Assembly (NCBI GenBank): GCA_017577365.1
Contig: PKRJ01000048.1
Span: 1-29,914, forward strand
DNA: 29,914 bases
Reading direction: 5' to 3'
Source: Gammaproteobacteria bacterium
Lineage (GTDB): Bacteria; Pseudomonadota; Gammaproteobacteria; Steroidobacterales; Rariloculaceae
Below are positions 7,310-15,135 of this stretch, piece by piece. The position numbers and the translations under genes are program-made. Each line of letters opens with the position of its first letter. The first letter of the stretch is position 1. The notes below the pieces were generated by a model that saw nothing but the letters and a program-made list of their open reading frames with translations, had not been told where the DNA came from and did no database searches.

Positions 7310-8554
7310 CTAGGACTCTACGCCGCTCGATGCGACGGTCCCCGCCGGCCGCTCGATCAGCCGTCGATAGACGTCCGTCGCGTTCCGTCCGATCGTGCGC
7401 CAGGCGTACGCGTCCTGCACGAGCTTCCACGCGTCGCGGTCGTCGCGGATGCGCGCGACCTCCTCCGGGTGCGACGCGAGAAACTCGAGCCGCGCGGCGA
7501 GACCCTCCGCGCCGCCGTCGAAGCGCCATCCGACCGTCGCCATCTCGAGCGGCTCGAGCAGACCCGGCCGCGGCGCCACGAGAACCGGCTTGCGCTGACC
7601 CAGCGCGGACAACAGCACCCCGCTCTGCGAGATCCGTCGATGCGGCAGCACGACGATATCGGCGCGGCGCAGCGCGAGGTGCAAGTCGGCCTCGGAGACG
7701 CGCTCGTCGATCAGGAGCAGCGAAGCGTGCCGCCGGGCGGCCTTCGCCGCCATGTCCTTGAGCTCCGGGTCGACCGCGCCGATGACGATCAGGCCCGCTT
7801 TCGCCGAGGTCCGAGCGTCGAAGAGCGCCCACGCGTCGAGCAGGATGTCGAGCCCCTTGTAACGGCTCCCGCGGCCGAGAAACAAAAAGTTGAGCGGATG
7901 CTGCGCCGCGAATCGCTTCAAGGTTCGACGATGCCGCGCGCGGCCCCGGCCGTCGATCTTGATCGGTCCGTGCCGCAGCACGTGGATGCGCGATGAGTCG
8001 ATACCGAATCGGGCCGCGATCTCGTCCGCCGTCTTACGATGATGAACGACGATGGCATCGACCGTGCGATAGAGCCGGGCGAGCGCCCGATGCCTCCGCC
8101 CCTCGGTGCCGTGCGGCACGACGTTGTGCGCCGTCATCGCGACGCGTGCACCCAGCGCCTTCTTGAGCAGCACGACCAGGAGCAGGTCGAGCCACGGAAG
8201 CTTGAACCATTGGAAGTGGTAAAGCGCCGCGGGTCTCGAGAAGGCATCGATCGCGAGCCGCAGCAGCGAACGCAGGTAATAGACCGCCTTCAGGACCTCC
8301 GACCGCTTGCGGTTGTAGTCGAAGATCGGAGCCGGCTCGACCGACGCGGGCACGGGCCCGTCGTAAAGGGTCGAGCAATAGAACAGCACGTCGCCGTCGA
8401 AGCCCGAGTCGAGCAGCCCGCGTAGATAGCCGAGATCGTACTTCGCGAGGCCGTGGTACGACTGCGGATCGACGTATGCGATCCGCACCGCGGCGCTCGT
8501 CGAGCTGCGCCGGCGTGCGCGACGGGCCGCGGGACGCGAGCCGTTCGCCGCCAT
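7310..8554 (-). CDS. GT4-family glycosyltransferase
   Basis: This is a GT-B retaining glycosyltransferase likely to add one sugar of the repeat unit at the inner membrane. The 414-aa product has an N-terminal Rossmann domain (VRIAYVDPQSYHGLAKYD, VAMTAHNVVPHG). The C-terminal donor domain has FLFLGRGSRYKGLDILLDA and LRRADIVVLPHRRISQSGVLL, the GT4 E-x7-E region. No transmembrane segment is certain, though a hydrophobic stretch (LPWLDLLLVVLLKKAL) may bind the membrane. The ATG at 8554 lies 3 nt after the stop of the upstream glycosyltransferase, indicating translational coupling. An in-frame GTG at 8488 (VRIAYVDP) is an alternative start that removes a basic 22-residue leader. Donor and acceptor are unknown. 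Confidence 0.88.
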   Translation of the reverse strand: MAANGSRPAARRARRRSSTSAAVRIAYVDPQSYHGLAKYDLGYLRGLLDSGFDGDVLFYCSTLYDGPVPASVEPAPIFDYNRKRSEVLKAVYYLRSLLRLAIDAFSRPAALYHFQWFKLPWLDLLLVVLLKKALGARVAMTAHNVVPHGTEGRRHRALARLYRTVDAIVVHHRKTADEIAARFGIDSSRIHVLRHGPIKIDGRGRARHRRTLKRFAAQHPLNFLFLGRGSRYKGLDILLDAWALFDARTSAKAGLIVIGAVDPELKDMAAKAARRHASLLLIDERVSEADLHLALRRADIVVLPHRRISQSGVLLSALGQRKPVLVAPRPGLLEPLEMATVGWRFDGGAEGLAARLEFLASHPEEVARIRDDRDAWKLVQDAYAWRTIGRNATDVYRRLIERPAGTVASSGVES

Positions 8555-8557
8555 CGC

Positions 8558-9790
8558 TCAACCGGCCGCGGCCCGCCCGACCGGCGCCGCGCGGCGGGCT
8601 CGCCGCGGCTCGACGGCGGCCGCGCTCAGGATATCCATCGCCATCGCGTCCATGAGCCGATCGCGCCTGTAGGCTTCCTTGAAACGCGTACGATCGAAAT
8701 GCGCGGGCTCGAGCGAGCGGAGCGCCCGGGCCATCGCGTGCGCGTCGCCGGGATCGAATACCGCGGCGCCGTCGATCTCCTTCGTGATGAACTGCCGCGC
8801 GTAACCTCGCACGCCCGCGAGAATCGGCTTCCCAGTCGCCGCGTACTCGAAAACCTTCGACGGCAAGACCTTCTCGAGGGACGAAAAACCGTTCAAGTGC
8901 AGCAGCAAGTAATGCGCGCGGCGATACTCGTCCAGCAACGCGTCGCGGCTCATCGGCGGCAATAACGTCACGTTGCGCACGCCGGCCGCGGCGAGACGGG
9001 CCGCGAGCGCCTCGCGCTGACCGCCGTCACCGATGATGCGGAACGCGTAGCCGTCGCCGAGCACGCGTGCCGCTTCCGGCACGAAGTCCGTGAGCCCTTG
9101 GCCGAGCCCGATATTGCCGGCGTACACGATCGTCCGCAGGCCGTCCGACGGCGGCTCGCGGAAGTCGAACTCGAGGAACTCGCGGTCGATCCCGTTGCTG
9201 AAGAAGCTGTATGGCCGCGGCGGAAAACGGTGTCGGCAATAGTCGAGGAACGCCTCCGACACGAGATTGACGCGCGCGGCGGTCGAGAACGTCTCCCGCT
9301 CGATCCGACGCAGCACCGGCACAAGCAGCGCCTTGCCGGGAATGCGGAACATCTCGCGCACGTTGTCCAGGAACATGTCGCGCACGTCGAGGTAGAACGT
9401 CGCGCCCGTGCGCCGCGCGATCCGAGCGCCGAGATAGCCGGTGAGCAAGCGCGAGCTCGTCGCGACGACGATGTCGTAGCGCTTGCCGCGCACGGCGCGC
9501 AACGCGCGCGCGGCGAAGCCCATGAACACGACGCTCTGGTCCAGCAAGCCGCTGCGATGGAAGCCGACCGGCAGCCGCGTGACCGTGAGCGCGCCCGAGC
9601 GCTCGAGAGCACGCGCTCTCTCCGCGGCGGCGTCGCGATACGACGCGTAGCGATGCGGACGGGTCGTGAGCACGTCGACCTCGACGTCGCGCCCGCCCGC
9701 GCGCAGCAGCGCTTCGGCCAGCGCAGCCGCTCGAAACGACCCGGCGGAAAGGTCCGGCGGGTAGTAAAACGTCAAGAGGAGCAGCTTCAT
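8558..9790 (-). CDS. GT4-family glycosyltransferase (WbuB-like)
   Basis: This 410-aa GT-B enzyme begins MKLLLLTFYYPPDLSAGSFR, the usual N-terminus of WbuB/WcaI-like transferases. It continues with YDIVVATSSRLLTGYLG, FYLDVRDMF, a donor-site IVYAGNIGLGQGL, and the C-terminal SLEKVLPSKVFEYAATGKPI, which carries the nucleotide-binding glutamate. The start is the ATG at 9790. It is the first gene of the minus-strand group and faces the plus-strand operon across a 171-nt divergent region. The C-terminal tail (ARRAAPVGRAAAG) is low complexity. The sugar it transfers cannot be told from sequence. Confidence 0.9.
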   Translation of the reverse strand: MKLLLLTFYYPPDLSAGSFRAAALAEALLRAGGRDVEVDVLTTRPHRYASYRDAAAERARALERSGALTVTRLPVGFHRSGLLDQSVVFMGFAARALRAVRGKRYDIVVATSSRLLTGYLGARIARRTGATFYLDVRDMFLDNVREMFRIPGKALLVPVLRRIERETFSTAARVNLVSEAFLDYCRHRFPPRPYSFFSNGIDREFLEFDFREPPSDGLRTIVYAGNIGLGQGLTDFVPEAARVLGDGYAFRIIGDGGQREALAARLAAAGVRNVTLLPPMSRDALLDEYRRAHYLLLHLNGFSSLEKVLPSKVFEYAATGKPILAGVRGYARQFITKEIDGAAVFDPGDAHAMARALRSLEPAHFDRTRFKEAYRRDRLMDAMAMDILSAAAVEPRRARRAAPVGRAAAG

Positions 9791-9961
9791 GCGTGCCGCG
9801 CTTCGTGGCTGCTCACGACGATCATCCTTCCGGGGCTCACGGGTCAGCCGGTAGTGTAAACGCTCGTAAGACGCGTGAAAAACGCACACGTTCCCTGTCG
9901 CCGAGAAGCTGCGGGTATCATTGCCGCGTCCGTCGCGACGCGCGGACGTTCGACAACGCAC
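9791..9961. promoter_or_regulatory. Divergent control region between two glycan operons
   Basis: On the minus strand TTTTCA and TACACT with 17-nt spacing form a plausible sigma-70 promoter for the glycosyltransferase starting at 9790. On the plus strand TATCAT (9916-9921) is a possible -10 for the ten-gene operon, but its -35 is poor. No riboswitch or sigma-54 element is seen. Confidence 0.4.
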
Positions 9962-11041
9962 ATGACCCAACGACCCGCGGAACGACCTCGCGTCGTCTTC
10001 TTCAGCATCAACGGCGCAGGGCTCGGTCATCTGAGCCGAAGCCTCGCCTATGCGCGCCGCCTGCGAGAGCGAGCCGACTCGTTCTTCTTCTCCCTCGCAT
10101 CCGCCATCGACGTGATTCACGATATGGGCTTTCCGGCCGACTACTTCGTCTCGGAAGCGTGGACCCGCTCCGAAAGCAATGCGTGGGAGCGCGAGCTGCT
10201 CGTTCGATTCGGTCTGCTGCTCGAAGAAGTCCGGCCGACCGTCGCCGTTTTCGACGGAACCTGGCCCTTCCAAGGTTTCCTCGACGCTTGTGATGCATAC
10301 AACGTGCCGCGCCGAGTCTGGTCGAGGCGCGGCCTGCATCGTCCCGGTCACGGCATCGTGCCGGTCGACGAGCGGCATTTCGACCTCGTGATCGAGCCCG
10401 GCGAGCTCGGCACGTCGCTCACGGTCGTCCGGCCGCGGCGGCCCGGTCGCAAAGTGAGGACGCCGCCGGTCACGCTGCTCCGCGACGACGAGCTGCTCGA
10501 CCGGGACGCGGCGCGCGCCGCGCTCGGGCTCTCGAGCGAAGGCCGCCATGCGCTCCTCGCGCTCGGCGCCGGCAACCTCGGCGACCCGACGCCCGCCGCG
10601 CTCGGCCTGATCGACGAGCTCGGGCGCCGCGGCTTCGACATCGCCTGCACGCGTGCGCCGATCTCGATCAAGGACATGCCGCTGCCCGACAACGTGCGTC
10701 CGCTGACGCTCTACCCGCTCGCCCGTTACCTTCGCGCGTTCGACGTGTTCGTCGGCGCGGCCGGCTACAACACGTGCTGCGAGGTCGTGCAGTCCGGCGT
10801 GCCGAGCTTGCTCGTGCCGAACACCGTCGCGGCCGACGATCAGGCGCGCCGCGCCGCCGCGGTCGCGAAGCATGCGCGCGCCGTCGTCTCGGAGTGCCTC
10901 ACCACGGACGAGCGGCGCGAAGCCGTCGACCGCCTGCTCGCGCTCGCCGCCGCCGCGCCGCCGCCGCGGCCGGCGCTCGACGGCGCGCAGCACGCCGCGG
11001 ACGAGCTCTTCGCGCTCTGCGGCGCGGGGGCCGCCGCATGA
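9962..11041 (+). CDS. GT-B glycosyltransferase, MurG/UGT-like (copy A of a duplicated pair)
   Basis: The 359-aa product resembles Glyco_tran_28/UGT-type enzymes. It opens with RPRVVFFSINGAGLGHLSRS, a glycine-rich acceptor loop with the GHLS motif. It closes with the donor-binding region VFVGAAGYNTCCEVVQSGVP and SLLVPN. Between them are DGTWPFQG and PPVTLLRDDELLDRDAARAA. Copy B (11619-12671) shares these blocks almost word for word. The ATG at 9962 is chosen because homology with copy B begins there; the frame is open upstream to 9875. The stop overlaps the next gene as ATGA. In copy A the segment after PRRVW (SRRGLHRPGHG) differs from copy B (SNLVLYKDGM), hinting at a changed substrate. It probably transfers one sugar to a lipid-linked or polymeric acceptor. 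Confidence 0.85.
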   Translation: MTQRPAERPRVVFFSINGAGLGHLSRSLAYARRLRERADSFFFSLASAIDVIHDMGFPADYFVSEAWTRSESNAWERELLVRFGLLLEEVRPTVAVFDGTWPFQGFLDACDAYNVPRRVWSRRGLHRPGHGIVPVDERHFDLVIEPGELGTSLTVVRPRRPGRKVRTPPVTLLRDDELLDRDAARAALGLSSEGRHALLALGAGNLGDPTPAALGLIDELGRRGFDIACTRAPISIKDMPLPDNVRPLTLYPLARYLRAFDVFVGAAGYNTCCEVVQSGVPSLLVPNTVAADDQARRAAAVAKHARAVVSECLTTDERREAVDRLLALAAAAPPPRPALDGAQHAADELFALCGAGAAA

Positions 11042-11622
11042 CGGTCGCGGACGAAACGAAACGGCTGAGGCTCATGATCGAGCGGCTCGCCGCCGAGGCC
11101 GATTCCGACCCGGTCGTCGTGCGCTACCCGCCGCGTTTCGGGCGCATGCGCCTCGGTCTCTACCGGCGCGTGCGGATCGCCGTCGGCGACGTGCTGCGCG
11201 GCTTGGGGCTTCGCGCGCGGCCCGTGCCGAAACCGTGGCGCGTGGGGCTTCGCCATGCCGAGCGCACCGAGGAGGCCGGGCCGCTCGTGCTCTGGGCGCT
11301 CGGTGCCGAGCGCGACGCGCTGCGTCGGGCGTGCCTGGCGTTCAAAGCGATCGAGCCCGAGCTTCTGCCGGAGCTCGTGCCCGTGCTCGTCACCGACGTC
11401 ACGGATTTCGCGTTCTTCTCGCGGCTCGGCTGGCTCGTCGAGTACGTGCCGACGCTGCCCGCGCCGGCCGAAGGCTATGCGGCGCGCAAGACCCGTTATC
11501 TCGCTCGGCGCTACCGCAACGCACCGGTGCTGCCGTGGTCGGCCGGGCTCGAAGCCGATTTCGGCACGGAGCGCATCCGGCGGTGGATCGCGGAAAGCAC
11601 GACGTCTGCCGCGACACCATGA
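11038..11622 (+). CDS. Uncharacterised protein, partner of the preceding glycosyltransferase (copy A)
   Basis: I do not recognise this 194-aa family. The N-terminal third is charged and helical (TKRLRLMIERLAAEADSD) and then basic. The second half alternates predicted strands and helices (PLVLWALG, RDALRRACLAF, VPVLVTDVTDFAFFSRLGW, LVEYVPTLP), like part of a Rossmann-type domain. No signal peptide, membrane helix or obvious catalytic motif is present. It overlaps the glycosyltransferase genes on both sides by 4 nt (ATGA). A paralogue (12740-13288) follows the second glycosyltransferase in the same way. That repeated pairing implies a functional partnership, for example as a subunit, adaptor or acceptor-binding module of the transferase (inference). 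Confidence 0.8.
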   Translation: MTVADETKRLRLMIERLAAEADSDPVVVRYPPRFGRMRLGLYRRVRIAVGDVLRGLGLRARPVPKPWRVGLRHAERTEEAGPLVLWALGAERDALRRACLAFKAIEPELLPELVPVLVTDVTDFAFFSRLGWLVEYVPTLPAPAEGYAARKTRYLARRYRNAPVLPWSAGLEADFGTERIRRWIAESTTSAATP

Positions 11623-12671
11623 GCTCGAAGCGGCCGACGATCCTGTTCTTCAACATCAACGGCACCGGGCTCGGGCACCTGAGCACGTGCCTCGCATACG
11701 CGCATCGGCTGCGCGAGCACGCGCGGCCGGTCTTCTTCTCGCTTGCCGCCGCCGTCGAGAAAATCCACGACATGGGATTCGAGGCGGACTACTTCGTCTC
11801 GCCCGCGTGGTCCCGTGCCGCGAACCGTCACTGGAACCGCCAGCTCGCGCTGCGCGTCGGACTGATGCTCGAGCGCGTCCGGCCCGACATGCTCGTGTTC
11901 GACGGCACGTGGCCGTTCCACGGGCTGCTGCACGCCGCGACCGCTCATGGCGTGCGGCGGCTCGTGTGGTCGAACCTCGTCCTCTACAAGGACGGCATGC
12001 GGCCGGTGCCGGTGAGCGAAAACCGCTTCGACCTCGTGATCCGCCTCGGAGAGATCGGCACGCGCTTCATGGTCGAGCGCGAAGAGCGGCCCGGACGCCG
12101 TGTCGTCGTGCCGCCGGTCACGCTGCTTCGCGACGACGACCTCCTGACGCGCGACGCCGCACGCGCCGCGCTCGGCCTCGAGCGCGGCGGCCGCTACGCG
12201 CTCTTCTCGCTCGGCCCGGGCAACTTGAAAGATATCGCCGGCATCGGCCGCGGGCTGATCGACGAGATGAAGGCCCGCGGCTTCACCATCGTCTGGACCC
12301 GCACGCCGATCACCGTCAAGGACGTCCCGCTGCCGGAGGACGTCGTGCCGATCGCGGTCTATCCCCTCGCCCGCTACATGCGCGCTTTCGACGTCTACGT
12401 CGGCGCGGCCGGCTACAACTCGTGCTGCGAGGTTCTGCAGTCCGGCGTTCCGGCGCTGTTCGTGCCGAATACGCTCGTCGTCGACGATCAGACGCGGCGC
12501 GCGGAACGGGTCGCGGAAGCCGTGCCGGCGGTGGTGTCGCCGTGCGAGACGGCGTCGCAACGCGCCGACGCCGTGTCCAGGCTGATGGAGCTGGCCGGGC
12601 GGCAAGCCTCGAGCCGGCCGCCGCTCGACGGCGCGGAGCGCGCGGCCGAGGAGATCCTCGCGCTGCTCTGA
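11619..12671 (+). CDS. GT-B glycosyltransferase, MurG/UGT-like (copy B of a duplicated pair)
   Basis: The 350-aa product is a close paralogue of 9962-11041. It has RPTILFFNINGTGLGHLSTC at the N-terminus, then DGTWPFHG, VWSNLVLYKDGM, PPVTLLRDDDLLTRDAARAA, ALFSLGPGNLKDIAG, and the donor-site YVGAAGYNSCCEVLQSGVPA with LFVPN. No transmembrane helix is seen. The ATG at 11619 overlaps the preceding stop as ATGA. The following partner gene starts 68 nt downstream behind its own promoter-like element rather than overlapping. The two copies probably add successive, similar sugars (inference). Confidence 0.85.
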   Translation: MSSKRPTILFFNINGTGLGHLSTCLAYAHRLREHARPVFFSLAAAVEKIHDMGFEADYFVSPAWSRAANRHWNRQLALRVGLMLERVRPDMLVFDGTWPFHGLLHAATAHGVRRLVWSNLVLYKDGMRPVPVSENRFDLVIRLGEIGTRFMVEREERPGRRVVVPPVTLLRDDDLLTRDAARAALGLERGGRYALFSLGPGNLKDIAGIGRGLIDEMKARGFTIVWTRTPITVKDVPLPEDVVPIAVYPLARYMRAFDVYVGAAGYNSCCEVLQSGVPALFVPNTLVVDDQTRRAERVAEAVPAVVSPCETASQRADAVSRLMELAGRQASSRPPLDGAERAAEEILALL

Positions 12672-12678
12672 CCCCCGA

Positions 12679-12709
12679 TTGCGGCCGCGCTCGGCCCGCC
12701 GCCTATAAT
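12679..12709 (+). promoter_or_regulatory. Internal promoter candidate with perfect -10
   Basis: A consensus TATAAT (12704-12709) has a weak TTGCGG (12679-12684) 19 nt upstream. It lies in one of the longer gaps of the ten-gene operon, 31 nt before the TTG start at 12740. It could drive the sulfotransferase and LicD part of the operon. Confidence 0.5.
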
Positions 12710-12739
12710 CGGATCAGGCGACCGCCGCGGAGGGAAAGC

Positions 12740-13288
12740 TTGCAGGAATCGCTCGATGGGCTGCGCCGCATGCTCGACGAGCTCGCGAACGAGTCCGACG
12801 ACGAGCTCGTCGCGCGCTACACGCCGCCGCGTCCTCCGCTGCCGAAGGGCGCGTACTGGCGGCTGCGCTGGCTCGCCGCGCGCACGCTGCACGCGCTCGA
12901 GCGGCTTCGCCTGGTGCCGTCCTACCCGTGGCCGGCGGCGTTGAGGCATGCGCCGGGCACACGCCGCACGAAGCCGTTCCTGATCTGGGCCGTGGGCACG
13001 GACCGCGAGACGCTCCGTCGCGCCTGCGCCGGTTTCTCGAAGCACCCGGTCGACGGGTTTGCGCCGGTGCTCGTCACCGACGTCGCGGATTTCGCGTTCT
13101 TCTCGCGGCTCGGCTGGCTCGTCGAATATCTGCCGCGGCTCGAAGGCGACGGCGAGCCGTACGAGCGGCGCAAGGCGCGCTTTCTCGCCCGACTCTATCG
13201 CGGCGCGCCGGTATTGCCGGTCACCGCCGGGCTCGAGCTCGAGGAAAATGGGGAAAGGATTCGCCGTTGGCTGCGACAACGCGAATGA
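12740..13288 (+). CDS. Uncharacterised protein, partner of the preceding glycosyltransferase (copy B)
   Basis: The 182-aa product is a paralogue of 11038-11622. It has the same helical N-terminus (LDGLRRMLDELANESDDELV) and a basic middle (YPWPAALRHA). The same alternating second half follows (PFLIWAVGTDRETLRRAC, PVLVTDVADFAFFSRLGW, LVEYLPRL, RKARFLARLYRGAPVLP). The start is TTG at 12740, decided by GGAGGG at 12729-12734 with 5-nt spacing and by homology with copy A. The end overlaps the sulfotransferase gene as ATGA. The 59-nt segment coding the most conserved block differs from copy A by one base, so the duplication is recent, has undergone gene conversion, or is under strong constraint. Confidence 0.8.
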   Translation: MQESLDGLRRMLDELANESDDELVARYTPPRPPLPKGAYWRLRWLAARTLHALERLRLVPSYPWPAALRHAPGTRRTKPFLIWAVGTDRETLRRACAGFSKHPVDGFAPVLVTDVADFAFFSRLGWLVEYLPRLEGDGEPYERRKARFLARLYRGAPVLPVTAGLELEENGERIRRWLRQRE

Positions 13289-15135
13289 CCCTCCCCGTCA
13301 CGCAACTCGATCCGCGCACTCGGTTCTTCCTGTTGCTGGTGCCGCGGCTTCTGACCGGACGCGTCACGCCGATTCGGCTAGCGGGGTATGCGGAGGAGCT
13401 CGACGCGAAAGGCAGCCGCGGCCTCGCCGCGTGGTGCTGGAAGCGAACGCTCGGCGCCGCCGCCCAGCCGGACGAGGGCATGCACCGCGTGCTCCTCGAT
13501 CGATGCCTCGCCGCCGGACGCTTCGATATCGCGGAACGCCTCGTGCTCGAGAGCTTCCGGCAAAGCGGCGTATTGCCGGATCTCGGTCTCGAGCTCGTCG
13601 GCAAGCTCGCCGCATGCGGCCGCTTCGACGCGGCCGAGCGGGCGCTGGCCGTGCTGCTCGACGAAGGCGGCGAGCATCTCGCGCAGCTGTCGCCCGCGCC
13701 CGCGTGGCCCGTTCCGCCGCACGCCGCGGACACCGCGTCGAAGCTTCGAGCGCTCGCCCGCGGTAAGGCGTCTCCGACACTGCGGCGCGCCCTCGACATC
13801 GAGCTCGCGCGGCTGTGCTTCTCGTTCGCCGCGTTCGGCGCGAGCGCGGCACTCTTCCAGCAGGCGAGCAACGGGTCACCGCTCGAGGACGAAGACCGCA
13901 TCGCATACCTGTATGCGCTGAAGCGTCTCGATCGCCTGGAGCATGCGGAGCTCCCGCTCGCCGAGCGGGCCTGCGAAGGCTCTCCAAAGGCGATCGATCC
14001 GGACTGGCGGATGCTCGAAGCGGCGGTCGCCGCGGCGGCGGGCGACGCGAGCGCCGCGGCGCGCGCGGCGGAAGACGCGCTGCGCGGCTCGCTCGCGAGC
14101 CGCGCCGATCTCGAGGCCGTGATCGCGGACTGCCGCGCGATGCTTACTTCGATCGCGGCGCTGCGCGACCTGACCTTCCGGGGCGAGAAGGCTTCGACCG
14201 CCCCTCGCGAGACCGCACCGCGCGGTCTCCCGAAGATCTTCGTCTGCGGCTACGGCTGGTCGGGCTCGGGCGCCGTATACGACGCGCTGCTCGATTGCGC
14301 GGACCTCCGCGAGCTGCCTTCGGTGAAAACCGACCGATACATCAACGACGACACCGAGCGGGAGATGATGTTCCTTCAGGGGGCCGGCGGTCTCGGCAAG
14401 CTTTGGCGCAAAGCGCGCGACGAGGGCCGGCTCACGAAGCGCGACGTGCTCGAGCTGTTCCGTTGTCATATCGTCGGGCTCGGCGCCATCGGCCATTCCG
14501 AGCACAAATGCGCGAACGCCGGACATCAGCTGCTCGCGATGTTCGGCACCGCCTACTCCGGTGTCTTTCGCCGCATGATCGAAGCGCTGTTGCACCTGCC
14601 GGCCGAACCGCCGCTCGAAGACTTTCGTCTGATCCTGACCGACACCACCGAAGCGCTGTCCGCCGCGCTCACCGGCGCGCGCGACGAGCAGCGCATCGTG
14701 TTCAACAACGCGATCTTCGGGCCGGAGATCGACATGCTCGCGATCTTCCGCAACGCCCGCGCCGCGGTCGTCGTGCGCGATCCGCTCGATCAGTACGCGG
14801 ATCGCCGTGCGCACGACATCAAGCATTGGATGACGCCCGAGCGTTTCGTGCGTTTCTATCGTGACGGTCGGAGCGCATTCGCGCGAGGCCTCGCGAAGCT
14901 CGAGGCCGAGCAGGTCGCGCGGGTCCGCGAGGTCGAGTTCGAGCGGTTCGTGCGCGACGCCCGCTACCGCGAGGACGTGCTCGCGTGGCTGCTCGACGGC
15001 CGCATCGAGCGATACGAGTCGCGCCGCTTCGACCCCGAGCGCTCGGCGGCGAATATCGGCATCCACGCGGAAAGGCTCACGGATGCGGAGCGCGACGCGA
15101 TCACGAAAGGGCTTGCGCGATGGCGACGGAGCTGA
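13285..15135 (+). CDS. Helical-repeat protein fused to a sulfotransferase domain
   Basis: The 616-aa protein has two parts. Residues about 30-300 are Ala/Leu-rich helical repeats of TPR-like character (GRFDIAERLVLESFRQSG, GRFDAAERALAVLLDEGG). From about 316 a PAPS-dependent sulfotransferase domain begins, with the 5'-phosphosulfate loop KIFVCGYGWSGSGAV. Its 3'-phosphate motif is VVVRDPLDQYADR (Arg498-Asp-Pro); the serine usually following this motif is not obvious. It would transfer sulfate from PAPS to a hydroxyl of the glycan or its lipid-linked precursor in the cytoplasm. The ATG at 13285 overlaps the previous stop. The gene overlaps the next by 16 nt. No PAPS-synthesis genes are in the window. 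The fold assignment is fairly sure; the substrate is unknown. Confidence 0.82.
   Translation: MTLPVTQLDPRTRFFLLLVPRLLTGRVTPIRLAGYAEELDAKGSRGLAAWCWKRTLGAAAQPDEGMHRVLLDRCLAAGRFDIAERLVLESFRQSGVLPDLGLELVGKLAACGRFDAAERALAVLLDEGGEHLAQLSPAPAWPVPPHAADTASKLRALARGKASPTLRRALDIELARLCFSFAAFGASAALFQQASNGSPLEDEDRIAYLYALKRLDRLEHAELPLAERACEGSPKAIDPDWRMLEAAVAAAAGDASAAARAAEDALRGSLASRADLEAVIADCRAMLTSIAALRDLTFRGEKASTAPRETAPRGLPKIFVCGYGWSGSGAVYDALLDCADLRELPSVKTDRYINDDTEREMMFLQGAGGLGKLWRKARDEGRLTKRDVLELFRCHIVGLGAIGHSEHKCANAGHQLLAMFGTAYSGVFRRMIEALLHLPAEPPLEDFRLILTDTTEALSAALTGARDEQRIVFNNAIFGPEIDMLAIFRNARAAVVVRDPLDQYADRRAHDIKHWMTPERFVRFYRDGRSAFARGLAKLEAEQVARVREVEFERFVRDARYREDVLAWLLDGRIERYESRRFDPERSAANIGIHAERLTDAERDAITKGLARWRRS

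Noticed and set aside
11255..12739. Long upstream extension of the frame ending at 13288
   Set aside because: The upstream part is an Arg-rich shadow of the second glycosyltransferase; a TTG with strong ribosome binding site at 12740 and homology to the first partner gene set the true start.
13876..15066. A 396-codon minus-strand frame
   Set aside because: It is antisense to the sulfotransferase fusion, which has clear motifs and overlaps both neighbours in operon fashion.
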